Assembly (NCBI RefSeq): GCF_002020355.1
Contig: NZ_MPZV01000001.1
Coordinates: forward strand, 124,001-188,000
Length of the DNA: 64,000 bases
DNA from: Thioclava sediminum
GTDB lineage: Bacteria > Pseudomonadota > Alphaproteobacteria > Rhodobacterales > Rhodobacteraceae
Direction: 5' to 3'
Shown here one piece after another: positions 42,958 through 54,789 of this stretch. The position numbers and the translations under genes are program-made. Under the pieces are notes generated by a model. That model was given only the letters and a program-made list of their open reading frames with translations, was not told the origin of the DNA and searched no databases. Every line of letters begins with the position of its first letter. Position 1 is the first letter of the stretch.

Positions 42958-44007
42958 ATGAATGACAACAAACTGACCCGTCTGCTCGACGCGCGCCCGG
43001 TGATCTGCGCCGAGGGCTTCCTGTTCGAACTGGAACGGCGCGGCTATCTGACCGCCGGGGAATTCGTGCCCGAGGTGGCGCTCGAATACCCGCAGGCGCT
43101 GCGCAATCTGCATGTCGATTTCCAGCGCGCCGGCAGCGATATCGTCGAGGCTTTCACCTATAACGGCCACCGCGAGAAGATGCGCGTGATCGGCAAGGAA
43201 GACCTGCTGGAGCCGCTCAACCGCGCGGCGCTGAAGATCGCGCGCGAGGTTGCCAATGCGAAGACCGGCAACCTGATGGCAGGCAATATCTCGAACACGA
43301 ATATCTGGGACCCGGCCGATCCGGAACGGCAGGCCGAGGTGCGCGCGATGTTCGACGAGATGATCGGCTGGGCGGTTGAGGAAGGCGCGGATATCATTAT
43401 CGGCGAGACCTTCTACTACGCGGGCGAGGCGCTGTGCGCGCTGGAGGCCGCAAAAGCGTCGGGGCTGCCGGTGGTACTGACGCTGGCGCCGATGGCGGGC
43501 AACGAGATGATGGACGGGGTCGGAATCGTCGAGACCTGCCAGCAGCTCGAACAGGCGGGCGCCGATGTCGTCGGGCTGAACTGCTTCCGCGGGCCGCAGA
43601 CAATGATGCCGTGGCTGCGCAAGGTGCGCGCGGCGGTAAGCTGCCATGTCGGCGCCCTGCCCGTGCCCTACCGGACCACGAAGGCGGAGCCCACCTTCTT
43701 CAACCTCTCCGATCACAACGGCTGCACCTGCCCCTCGCCGCATGGCCGGACTTTCCCGACCGCGCTCGATCCGCTGGCCTGCAACCGCTACGAGATCGGC
43801 GCCTTCGCCCGCGAGGCGCAGGCGATCGGGGTGAATTACCTCGGCGTGTGCTGCGGGGCGAGCCCGATGCATATCCGCGAAATGGCCGAGGCCGTGGGCC
43901 GCGAGACCGAGGCCAGCCGCTTCTCGGAGCGCATGGAGAACCACTTCATGTATGGCCAGAACGCCCGCCTTCCGGCGCATATCCGGGCGCTTGGCGACGG
44001 CGCCTGA
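42958..44007 (+). CDS. bmt: Betaine-homocysteine S-methyltransferase
   Basis: 349 residues; moves a methyl group from glycine betaine (or a related donor) to homocysteine, giving methionine without B12. Zinc ligands: Cys in GLNCFRGP and the Cys pair in GVCCGASP. The homocysteine-methyltransferase barrel is complete (EGFLFELERRGYL, EAFTYNGHREKM). It is preceded by an SAH-type riboswitch and, further up, a B12 riboswitch. The exact methyl donor is taken from the family. Confidence 0.93.
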   Translation: MNDNKLTRLLDARPVICAEGFLFELERRGYLTAGEFVPEVALEYPQALRNLHVDFQRAGSDIVEAFTYNGHREKMRVIGKEDLLEPLNRAALKIAREVANAKTGNLMAGNISNTNIWDPADPERQAEVRAMFDEMIGWAVEEGADIIIGETFYYAGEALCALEAAKASGLPVVLTLAPMAGNEMMDGVGIVETCQQLEQAGADVVGLNCFRGPQTMMPWLRKVRAAVSCHVGALPVPYRTTKAEPTFFNLSDHNGCTCPSPHGRTFPTALDPLACNRYEIGAFAREAQAIGVNYLGVCCGASPMHIREMAEAVGRETEASRFSERMENHFMYGQNARLPAHIRALGDGA

Positions 44008-44020
44008 GGCTTGACGCAGC

Positions 44021-44049
44021 CCTGCCGCGCGAGAGTTTCGCGCGGCAGG
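44021..44049 (+). terminator. Hairpin after bmt
   Basis: CCTGCCGCGCG (44021-44031) pairs with CGCGCGGCAGG (44039-44049), 14 bases after the bmt stop. A strong stem without a good T-run; probably ends the methyltransferase transcript before the nrd promoter. Confidence 0.65.
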
Positions 44050-44061
44050 GAAATCTATATA

Positions 44062-44091
44062 TTGACACCCATCCACCCTACCGCCCAATAT
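44062..44091 (+). promoter_or_regulatory. Likely promoter of the nrd riboswitch transcript
   Basis: TTGACA (44062-44067) and CAATAT (44086-44091) with an 18-base spacer, just before B12 riboswitch 2. Confidence 0.55.
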
Positions 44092-44094
44092 GAT

Positions 44095-44265
44095 GTTGCT
44101 TTGGTTCCTGCGAGTCACTCCGCAGGCGAAGAGGGAAGCCGGTGAAATTCCGGCGCTGCCCCCGCAACTGTAAGCGGCGAGCCTTAGGTCCGAATGTCAC
44201 TGGTGCGATGCGCCGGGAAGACGGACCCAGAGGCGCTCGAGCCGCGAGCCAGGAGACCTGCCAGA
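44095..44265 (+). promoter_or_regulatory. Cobalamin (B12) riboswitch 2
   Basis: Conserved parts: GAGGGAAGCCGGTGAAATTC (44131 on), GCTGCCCCCGCAACTG and TAAGCGG (44155-44178), the B12 box GTCACTGG (about 44196), GCGCCGGGAAGACGG and the closing GAGCCAGGAGACCTGCC (44246-44262). Upstream of nrdHIEF by about 110 bases. B12 is expected to switch the operon off. Confidence 0.97.
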
Positions 44266-44375
44266 GCAGATAGACGACGACCGCGGCGGAGGGCCCGGGC
44301 GCGTGGCAGTGTGCTTTGCGCCCTGCCCACGAGCCTTGTCCCGCGCTGCCGACAGCAAACAAAGGGACAGGAACC

Positions 44376-44597
44376 ATGACCATCACCGTCTACTCGAAAC
44401 CGGCCTGCGTGCAATGCACCGCAACGACCCGCGCGCTCGATGCCAAGGGGATCTCCTATGACGTGATCGACCTGACCGAGGATGCCGCGGCGATGGAGAT
44501 GGTGCAGGATCTCGGCTACCGGCAGGCGCCCGTGGTGATCGCGAACGAGGATCACTGGGCGGGCTTTCGCCCCGACATGATCAACCGGTTGGCCTGA
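44376..44597 (+). CDS. nrdH: NrdH-redoxin
   Basis: 73 residues, glutaredoxin-like electron donor of class Ib ribonucleotide reductase. Active site CVQC near the start (SKPACVQCTATTRAL) and the C-terminal WAGFRPDMI typical of NrdH. AAAGGGACAGG lies before the ATG at 44376; a longer frame to 44316 runs into the riboswitch. Confidence 0.95.
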   Translation: MTITVYSKPACVQCTATTRALDAKGISYDVIDLTEDAAAMEMVQDLGYRQAPVVIANEDHWAGFRPDMINRLA

Positions 44598-44609
44598 GAC
44601 CTAGCCGCG

Positions 44610-45013
44610 ATGGGACAGGCCAAGCTGATCTATTACTCTTCGGCTTCGGGAAACACGCAGCGCTTCGTGGAGCGGCTGGGCCTGCCCGCGCTGCGCCTGC
44701 CCGTCTCGGCTGAGGGGCCGATGCCGACCCCGCTCGGCCCCTATGTCCTGGTCTGCCCGAGCTACGCCGACGGCAAGGGGCGCGGCGCGGTCGCGAAACC
44801 GGTCATCGCCTTTCTCAACGATCCCACCCGCCGCGCGGGCCTGCGCGGCGTCATCGCCAGCGGCAATCGCAACTTCGGCGCGCTCTTCGCCTGCGCGGGC
44901 GATCTGCTGGCGCGCAAATGCAATATCCCCGTGCTTTACCGGTTCGAGCTGGCAGGCACGGACAGTGACATCGACCGCGTGCGCGCAGGTCTCGAAACCT
45001 TCTGGAGGCAGGA

Positions 45014-45032
<19 letters not shown>
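44610..45032 (+). CDS. nrdI: NrdI flavodoxin-like protein
   Basis: 140 residues; FMN protein that activates the dimanganese cofactor of Nrd[17 protein letters not shown] is the FMN phosphate loop and [19 protein letters not shown] is the second flavin loop. Its end overlaps the nrdE start by 19 bases. Confidence 0.95.
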
Positions 45033-48171
<3,139 letters not shown>

Positions 48172-48193
48172 AGCCCTGCCGGCGGACCGCGCC

Positions 48194-48979
48194 TCAGACG
48201 GGGCGCGGGTCGGTATCAGACGGCGCTGTCTCGCCGCCCGATTTCAGCGTGGCGATGAACCGCTTGGTGCGCTCGCGCTCGGGCGCATCGAAGACCTGCC
48301 GCGCCGGACCGGTCTCGACCACACCGCCGCTTTCCAGCACCACCACGGTCTCGGCGATTTGCGAGGCCAGCCGCAGGTCGTGCGTCGCCATCACCATCGT
48401 TGTGCCCTCGCGGGCAAGCTGCGCCAGAACGTCCACGACTTCGGCGGCCAGTTCCGGATCGAGCGCCGAGGTCGGCTCGTCGCAGAGCAGCACCTTGGGC
48501 GACGGCGCCAGCGCGCGCGCAATCGCGATCCGCTGCTGCTGACCGCCCGAAAGCGTCGCGGGCCAGGCATCGGCCTTATGCGCCATGCCGACCTTCTCGA
48601 GCAGCGACATCGCCCGCTCGCGGGCTTTCGCGGCAGGCCAGTTTTGCACGGTCACAAGGCTTTCCATCACGTTCTCAATCGCCGTGCGATGCGGGAACAG
48701 CTGGAAATTCTGGAACACCATGCCGGTCTGTTGCCGGATGCTCTGGATCTGGGCGCGCGACAGCTTGCCGCCTTCGGTCAGCGTCACCGAGGCGTCGCCG
48801 ATGGCGAGAGTTCCGCTCGTGGGCACCTCCAGCAGGTTGATCGTGCGCAAGAGCGTGCTCTTGCCGCCGCCCGAGGGGCCGATCAGCGCGGTCACGGAGC
48901 CCTCAGGCAGAGACAGCGAAATCCCCGACAGCACCTCGTTCTCGCCGAACCGCTTGGTGATATTCGACAGCTCGATCAT
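48194..48979 (-). CDS. ABC transporter ATPase, cystine/polar amino acid type
   Basis: 261 residues. Walker A GPSGGGKSTLL, signature LSGGQQQRIAIARAL, Walker B VLLCDEPTSALD, H-loop ATHD. Energy subunit of the three-gene importer with the permease (overlapping start and stop) and the binding protein. Specificity is taken from the binding protein. Confidence 0.93.
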   Translation of the reverse strand: MIELSNITKRFGENEVLSGISLSLPEGSVTALIGPSGGGKSTLLRTINLLEVPTSGTLAIGDASVTLTEGGKLSRAQIQSIRQQTGMVFQNFQLFPHRTAIENVMESLVTVQNWPAAKARERAMSLLEKVGMAHKADAWPATLSGGQQQRIAIARALAPSPKVLLCDEPTSALDPELAAEVVDVLAQLAREGTTMVMATHDLRLASQIAETVVVLESGGVVETGPARQVFDAPERERTKRFIATLKSGGETAPSDTDPRPV

Positions 48980-49656
48980 GTGCGTTCCTCCAGAAAGCCG
49001 CCATATTGGCCGAGGCGCCGCTCGAGCCGCCCCTGCAGCGCCGACAGGACAGAGCAGAGCGCGAGATAGATCAGCGCCGCCTCGACATAGAGGACGAGAG
49101 GTTCATAGGTGGTCGCGACGATCCGCTGCGCCGCTTGAAACAGTTCCGGCACGGTGATCGCGGCGGCGAGCGACGTATCCTTCACCAGCGAGATGAAGCT
49201 GTTGGACAGAGGCGGCACCGCGACCCGCGAGGCCTGCGGCACGATGGTGCGGGTCATCGTCTGCCGCCAGTTCATGCCGATGGAATAGGACGCTTCCCAC
49301 TGGCCTTTGGAGACCGAAGACAGCGCCGCGCGCAGGATCTCGGACGTGTAGGCGCCGACATTCAGCGTGAAGCCGATCAGCCCCGCCACGAAAGCATCGA
49401 GCGTGATCCCGAGGCTCGGCAGCCCGTAGAAGATCAGGAACAGCTGCACCAGAAGCGGCGTCCCCCGGATCACCCAGACATAGAACCGCACGATCCACAC
49501 CAGCGGGCGCGGACCGAAGAGACGGATCACCGCGCAGAGCAGCCCGAGCGCAAGGCCCAGCGTGAAGGTGATAAGCGTCAGCGGGATCGTGAAGGTCACC
49601 GTCGCCTGCAAAAGCGGCACGAGCGACGACCACATCAGGGGCAACCAGTCAGCCAT
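48976..49656 (-). CDS. ABC transporter permease, cystine/polar amino acid type
   Basis: 226 residues with about five membrane segments, HisM/YecS family. ATPase-contact motif region around GQWEASYSIGMNWRQTM; VWVIRGTPLLVQLFLIFYGLP is typical. Starts about 70 bases after the binding-protein stop and overlaps the ATPase gene. Confidence 0.93.
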   Translation of the reverse strand: MADWLPLMWSSLVPLLQATVTFTIPLTLITFTLGLALGLLCAVIRLFGPRPLVWIVRFYVWVIRGTPLLVQLFLIFYGLPSLGITLDAFVAGLIGFTLNVGAYTSEILRAALSSVSKGQWEASYSIGMNWRQTMTRTIVPQASRVAVPPLSNSFISLVKDTSLAAAITVPELFQAAQRIVATTYEPLVLYVEAALIYLALCSVLSALQGRLERRLGQYGGFLEERT

Positions 49657-49729
49657 AGCGGATCCTTTCCGAGAGCCTCACGCGCGCCTCCGGGCCGAAC
49701 CCCGAGGCGCGCGCGGCTCTACATGCGCC

Positions 49730-50500
49730 TTACTTCGAGACGTCCTCGCCGAAATATTCCTGCGAGATCTTCTGATACGTGCCGTCCGCCTTCATCTCGT
49801 CGAGCGCCTTGTTGATCGCAGCGAGCAGCTCGGGCTGCTCCTTGGCGATGATCACGCCGGAATAGTTCGCGTCCGGCTGCGTCGCGGCCAGTTTCACCGG
49901 GGAATCCGGCTTGTGCTTCTTGAAATCGAGGAAGGACAGGCTGTCATTCACCGTCGCATCCGCGCGGTTCTGCAAGACGAGCGCGATCGACTGATCGAAC
50001 CCATTGGTTCCGATCAGTTCGGCGCCGTGATCGGAAGCGATCTTGCCGAAATTGCTCGACAGGGTCTGCGCTGCGGTCTTGCCTTTCAGATCGTCGAAGC
50101 TGGTGATGTCGGTCTCGCCTTCGCGCACGATCAGCGCCGCTTTCGACGCGATATAAGGCTGGGAGAAATCGTATTTCTTCTTGCGCGCATCGGTGATGCC
50201 CACCTCGTTGATCACCGCGTCGTAGCGGTCGGCGTCGAGGCCAGCGATCAGACCGTCCCAGCGGCCTTCGAGGAACTTCACCTTCACGCCCAACTTCTCG
50301 CCAATTGCGCGGGCGATGGCGACGTCGAAGCCGGTCAGCTTGCCGGACTCGTCGTGGTAGGTGAAGGGCGGATAGGTGCCTTCGGTGCCGACGCGGAAGA
50401 CGCCGTCTTTCTGGATGTCGGCGAGGCTCGCGGCCTGGGCTGCGGGCGCCACGATCCCGGCAAGGGCTGCGATGGCGATGAGGGTGCGAATGGGTTTCAT
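49730..50500 (-). CDS. ABC transporter substrate-binding protein, cystine-type
   Basis: 256 residues, signal peptide ending AAQA, then a class-3 amino acid-binding fold: FRVGTEGTYPPFTYHD, GFDVAIARAIGEKLGVKV, WDGLIAGLDADRYDAVINEV and KTAAQTLSSNFG. This pattern, notably the LEGRWDGLIAGLDADRYD and TSNFG-like parts, is that of FliY/TcyA cystine-binding proteins. Upstream lies an A/T-rich inverted repeat, TAAAA-N6-TTTTA (50611-50626), possibly part of its promoter or an operator. Confidence 0.9.
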   Translation of the reverse strand: MKPIRTLIAIAALAGIVAPAAQAASLADIQKDGVFRVGTEGTYPPFTYHDESGKLTGFDVAIARAIGEKLGVKVKFLEGRWDGLIAGLDADRYDAVINEVGITDARKKKYDFSQPYIASKAALIVREGETDITSFDDLKGKTAAQTLSSNFGKIASDHGAELIGTNGFDQSIALVLQNRADATVNDSLSFLDFKKHKPDSPVKLAATQPDANYSGVIIAKEQPELLAAINKALDEMKADGTYQKISQEYFGEDVSK

Positions 50501-50785
50501 GCGAGATACCTCCGATAGGTCGAAGACGCCGCCCTGTGGCGGGTCAGAATAACAGGCGCCTTACCTAGTAATGCGGCAAGGCGAAGTCGATGCGGCAGGC
50601 AAACATATGATAAAATTAGTCTTTTATTCCCTCTCGCATGGCGGGAGCGGAACGAATTCCAGCACCGTGTCGCGCGGTGGAAAGCCTGTTCCACGGCATG
50701 CGGGCGCAGCGAAACACTGTCATCCGACATAGGGTTGCGCGCCTCCCCGATGTTGCGAAAAGGCGCGCTCTGCCCCGGCATCGCG

Positions 50786-51541
50786 CTACGCTTCCGCCCC
50801 AGCGGACTGCCTGCCCAAGCGCCGCGTCAGAGCGGTCTCCAACAGGCTCAGCGCGTCATAGACGAGCACCGCGAACAGCCCCACGATCACGCCGCCTTGC
50901 AGGACGAAGGCGGTGTTGCTCGTCAGAAGCCCCGCGATGATCACCTCGCCCAAAGTGCGCGCGGCCACGGTGGAGCCGACCGTCGCCGTGCCGATGGCGA
51001 TCACTACCGACAGCCGTATGCCCGTCAGGATCACCGGCAAGGCCAGCGGCAATTCCACCCGGATCAGACGTTGCCATCGAGTCAGGCCGATGCCGCGGGC
51101 GGCCTCCATCGTGGCGGGCGGCAGGGTCGAAAGCCCCGCGATGGCCGTCTCGAAGATCGGCAGCAACCCGTAGAGGAACAGCGCCACCAGCGTCGGCCCG
51201 GCCCCGAAACCGAGCGCGGGCACCGCCAGCGCCAGCACCGCGACGGGCGGGAAGGTCTGCCCGATATTGGTAATCGTGCGCGACAGCGGCAGGAAGGCCG
51301 CCCCCGCCGGCCGGGTCACGAGGATGGCAAGGCCCACCGCGACCAGCGTCGCCAGCCCCGAGGCCAGCGCCACGAGCCCCAGATGGCTCAGCGAAAGCGA
51401 CAGGATCGAGGCGCGCTCGTAGATCACCGGGCCGCCCGCCGGAGCGAAAGGCGCGAAGACCGGCGTGAACCAATGTGGGCGCAGGACCAGCGCCAGCAAA
51501 AGCGCCACGCAGGCGGCCCGGATCATGCCGCTACGGCTCAT
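50786..51541 (-). CDS. yehW: ABC permease, YehW/OpuC type
   Basis: 251 residues, about six membrane segments. Contact motif EAARGIGLTRWQRLIRVELPLALP; TNIGQTFPPVAVLALAVPALGFG is typical of osmoprotectant/choline permeases. The ATG at 51541 overlaps the ATPase stop. Last gene of the yehZYXW-like unit. Confidence 0.9.
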   Translation of the reverse strand: MSRSGMIRAACVALLLALVLRPHWFTPVFAPFAPAGGPVIYERASILSLSLSHLGLVALASGLATLVAVGLAILVTRPAGAAFLPLSRTITNIGQTFPPVAVLALAVPALGFGAGPTLVALFLYGLLPIFETAIAGLSTLPPATMEAARGIGLTRWQRLIRVELPLALPVILTGIRLSVVIAIGTATVGSTVAARTLGEVIIAGLLTSNTAFVLQGGVIVGLFAVLVYDALSLLETALTRRLGRQSAGAEA

Positions 51542-52473
51542 GCCAGCTCCGCCGCGCGGGCGCGGATCGTTGCCAGCGTGACCCGGCCAAGCGGGGTGTC
51601 CCCGTCGGCCACCGGCAGCGCCTCGACGCCGCGCCAGAGACACAGCGACAGCGCATCGCGCAGGCTGGTGTCGGGCGCAATCGGTTCACCGTCAGCAGTG
51701 CCGTCTTCCAACGCCTCCGACACCGGGATCAGCGACAAAAGCCGCAGCGGACGATCGACCCCGCCCACCATCTGAGCGACGAAATCGGTGGCGGGCGCGG
51801 CGATGATCTCGGCGGGCGTGCCATGTTGCAGCAGCTTTCCGCCATCCATCACCGCCACCCGGTCGCCCAGATGGATCGCCTCTTCCATGTCATGCGTCAC
51901 GAGCACGATGGTCGAACCGAGCTGCCGCTGGATATGGCGCAGATCGGCTTGCGCCCGGGCCCGAATGATCGGGTCGAGCGCGCCGAAGGGCTCGTCCATC
52001 AGCAGCAGATCGGGCCGCGACGCCAAGGCCCGGGCCACGCCGACGCGCTGTTGCTGGCCGCCCGACAGCTCCGCCGGGTAGCGGTCGCGAAACTGCGCGG
52101 GCTCCATCGAGAACAGGTCCAGCAGCTCGTCGACGCGGGCGCGCGTCTTGTCCTTGGTCCAGCCGAGCAGCTTGGGCACCGCGCCGATATTGCCCGCGAT
52201 CGTGTAATGCGGAAACAGCCCGTCGCCCTGAATGACATAGCCGATCCGGCGGCGCAGCTCGTGCTTGGCCAGCGCGCTTGTGGCCTCGCCGTTGATCCGC
52301 ACCTCGCCGGAACTGGGCTCGATCAGCCGGTTGATCATCCGCAGAAGCGTGGTCTTGCCCGAGCCGGAGGTGCCCACGATCACCGTGATCGTGCCGGTCT
52401 CGACCGTCATCGACACGTGGTCGACCGCTGCCGTGCCCTCATAGAGCTTCGTGATCTCGTCGATTTCGATCAT
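51538..52473 (-). CDS. yehX: ABC ATPase, osmoprotectant type
   Basis: 311 residues. Walker A GTSGSGKTTLL, signature LSGGQQQRVGVARAL, Walker B LLLMDEPFGALDPI, H-loop VTHDMEEA. A C-terminal extension of ~60 residues (DTSLRDALSLCLWRGVEALPV) looks like a single CBS-type repeat, as in OpuCA/YehX relatives. Overlaps both permease genes. Confidence 0.92.
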   Translation of the reverse strand: MIEIDEITKLYEGTAAVDHVSMTVETGTITVIVGTSGSGKTTLLRMINRLIEPSSGEVRINGEATSALAKHELRRRIGYVIQGDGLFPHYTIAGNIGAVPKLLGWTKDKTRARVDELLDLFSMEPAQFRDRYPAELSGGQQQRVGVARALASRPDLLLMDEPFGALDPIIRARAQADLRHIQRQLGSTIVLVTHDMEEAIHLGDRVAVMDGGKLLQHGTPAEIIAAPATDFVAQMVGGVDRPLRLLSLIPVSEALEDGTADGEPIAPDTSLRDALSLCLWRGVEALPVADGDTPLGRVTLATIRARAAELA

Positions 52474-53624
52474 TCTTCACGCTCCGTTCGGGGGGTCGTC
52501 AGTTCGACGAGGATGTCCATCGCGATGGCCGAAACCAGCGCCAGCGCGACAGTGGGCAATGCGCCCAGCAAGATCAGGTCACCCGCCGTCTGGTTCAGCC
52601 CCTGAAACACGAATGTGCCGTACCCGCCGCCGCCGATCAGCCCGGCGATCACCGCCAGCCCGATATTCTGCACGAGCACGATGCGCAGCCCCGACAGCAC
52701 GACCGGCAGGCCCAGCGGCAGTTCCACCCGGGTCAGGCGCTGGCGCCATGTCATGCCCATTCCGCGCGCGGCCTCGAGCGTGGCAGCAGGCGCGGTACGC
52801 AGACCCGCCAGCACGTTGGCGACCACCGGCAGCAGCGAATAGAGGGTGAGCGCAAGGAAGGCCGGCGCGAAGCCGATCCCGGCGATGCCGATCGCGCGGG
52901 CGCCGGGGATGACGCCGCTCAGCCAGCTCAGAACCGGGATCATGATCCCGAACATCGCGAGCGAGGGAATCGTCTGCAGGAAGCTCAGCACCGGCAGCAG
53001 CGCGCGGCGCAGCCCGGCGTTGCGGTGGGAGAGCACGCCCAGCGGCAGGCCGATCACCGCCGCCGCCAGAAGCGAGCCGAAGGCGAGACCCAGATGGCGC
53101 AGGCTCGCGGTGTAGAACGCATTCTTGCGGCTCGCGAATTCCTGCGCGATCGACAGATTGCTCAGCGCCCCCGACCATAGCAGCGCGCCGACCAGCGCGA
53201 TCACCAGAACCAGCAGCCCGGCCCGCGCGGCAGGCCCCGGCGACAGCGCGGAAAGCGCATCGGCCATCATCAGCGCGAAGACGACCAGCAGGAACCAGAA
53301 TCCCGCCGCCGGAGAGACGCGGGCATAGTCTCCCGCCTCTGCAAGCAGGGACGACGCGCCGAGAACCAGTAGCCAGACCAGCCCCGCAAGGCCAAGCGCA
53401 GCCCCCGCGATACGCAGAAAGGGCCGCGCGGCAGGCAGGCCCAAGGCAAGCCCCAGCAGCATCAGCGCGATCCCCGGCCCCGTGATCTGCGGCGCGGCGA
53501 GGGTCCAGAGCGCCCTGCCCTCACCGGCGACGATCCGGTTCGCCGCCAAGGTCATGAAGGGCGCGAAGATCGCGGCCAGACCCAGCACCGCGAACAGCAC
53601 GCCGGGCGGCGACAGCCCCGCCAT
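52470..53624 (-). CDS. yehY: ABC permease, YehY type (large)
   Basis: 384 residues. The N-terminal ~150 residues carry four extra membrane segments before the standard permease domain (SLRHLGLAFGSLLAAAVIGL onward; contact motif EAARGMGMTWRQRLTRVELPLG). This extended form is typical of YehY, which distinguishes the YehZYXW system from ProU and OpuC. Confidence 0.92.
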   Translation of the reverse strand: MAGLSPPGVLFAVLGLAAIFAPFMTLAANRIVAGEGRALWTLAAPQITGPGIALMLLGLALGLPAARPFLRIAGAALGLAGLVWLLVLGASSLLAEAGDYARVSPAAGFWFLLVVFALMMADALSALSPGPAARAGLLVLVIALVGALLWSGALSNLSIAQEFASRKNAFYTASLRHLGLAFGSLLAAAVIGLPLGVLSHRNAGLRRALLPVLSFLQTIPSLAMFGIMIPVLSWLSGVIPGARAIGIAGIGFAPAFLALTLYSLLPVVANVLAGLRTAPAATLEAARGMGMTWRQRLTRVELPLGLPVVLSGLRIVLVQNIGLAVIAGLIGGGGYGTFVFQGLNQTAGDLILLGALPTVALALVSAIAMDILVELTTPRTEREE

Positions 53625-53662
53625 CGCGGAGCCTGTGCCCGCCCGTTTGCGCGCCGCCGCAG

Positions 53663-54568
53663 TCAGTTCAGCACTCCGATCTGCGTCAGGTAGTCCTTCG
53701 CGACCGCCTCGGCGGGCTCACCGCCGACCTGAATACGACCGTTGAGCTTTTGCAGCGTCTGCATGTCGAGCTTGTCGAAGATCGGGTTCAGCACCTCGGG
53801 GATCTTCGGATAGTCCTTGAGCACCGCGTCGCGCACGATCGGGGTGGGCTCGTAGACCGGCTGCACGCCCTTGTCGTCTTCCATCACGACGAGCCCCGCC
53901 GCGCCGACACCGCCGTCGGTGCCATAGGCCATCGCCGCGTTCACGCCGGACGTGCCGCGCGCCGCTGCCTGAATGGTCGCCGCGGTGTCACCACCCGAGA
54001 GAACCACCGTCTGATCGGGGCTCAGCTTGAACCCGTAGGCCTTCTGCATCGCGGGCAGCACGGCGGGCGACGAGACGAACTCGGTCGAGGCCGCGAGCAT
54101 TACATCGCCGCCATTCGACACCCATTTGCCGAAATCGGACATGGTGGTGAGGTCGTTTTCCTTGGCCAGCGCGCCCGTTACGGCAATCGCCCAGGTGTTG
54201 TTGGCCGGCGCGGAGTCGAGCCAGGTGATATCGTTCTGCTTGTCCAGCTCGGCGGCGCGGTCATGGGCCTTTGTCGCATCCTTCCAGATGTCGCTATCGG
54301 CCTCGTTGAAGAAATAGGCCGCATTGCCGGTATATTCGGGATAGATGTCGATCTGGCCCGCGAGGATCGCCTTGCGCACGACCTGCGTGCCACCCAGCTG
54401 CAGCCGCCGCTCCACCGGCATCCCGGCATTTTCCAGCGATAGCGCGATGATATTGCCCAAGAGACCGCCTTCGGTGTCAATCTTGGACGAGACGGTGATA
54501 TCGGCCTGCGCGGCGGAGGCGAGCGCGCCCCCGAAGACCGCAGCGGCCACGATGAGAGGATATTTCAT
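53663..54568 (-). CDS. yehZ: Osmoprotectant-type binding protein (YehZ/OsmF)
   Basis: 301 residues with signal peptide (ending ASAAQA) and an OpuAC-type fold: TVSSKIDTEGGLLGNIIALSLENAG, GGTQVVRKAILAGQIDIYPEYTG and MAYGTDGGVGAAGLVVMEDD. OsmF binds glycine betaine weakly in enterobacteria, so the real ligand here is uncertain. The ATG at 54568 has GGGAG upstream; gene order Z-Y-X-W is as in E. coli. Confidence 0.92.
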   Translation of the reverse strand: MKYPLIVAAAVFGGALASAAQADITVSSKIDTEGGLLGNIIALSLENAGMPVERRLQLGGTQVVRKAILAGQIDIYPEYTGNAAYFFNEADSDIWKDATKAHDRAAELDKQNDITWLDSAPANNTWAIAVTGALAKENDLTTMSDFGKWVSNGGDVMLAASTEFVSSPAVLPAMQKAYGFKLSPDQTVVLSGGDTAATIQAAARGTSGVNAAMAYGTDGGVGAAGLVVMEDDKGVQPVYEPTPIVRDAVLKDYPKIPEVLNPIFDKLDMQTLQKLNGRIQVGGEPAEAVAKDYLTQIGVLN

Positions 54569-54789
54569 GGCTGGTCTGGCTCCCTGACTGATGTCTGTGC
54601 GTGTCTCGAGACGTGATCCTGCCTGAGGTAGGGCCCGACCCGCGCCCGCCAAGCCTCCCCCGACCCACCAGCCGCATGCGACGCCCCGGCCCGGCCACGG
54701 GGCCTTTCAGGGGGTGCGTCACATTTGCGCTAGCCCGACGCGCCAAGGTTTGCATAAGTAGTCAAAAGACATGCGCGAAGAGGGACGTC

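Noticed and set aside
50497-50781. 94-codon minus-strand frame upstream of the cystine-binding protein
   Set aside because: No ribosome site or recognisable domain; it covers the A/T-rich promoter-like region of the ABC operon.
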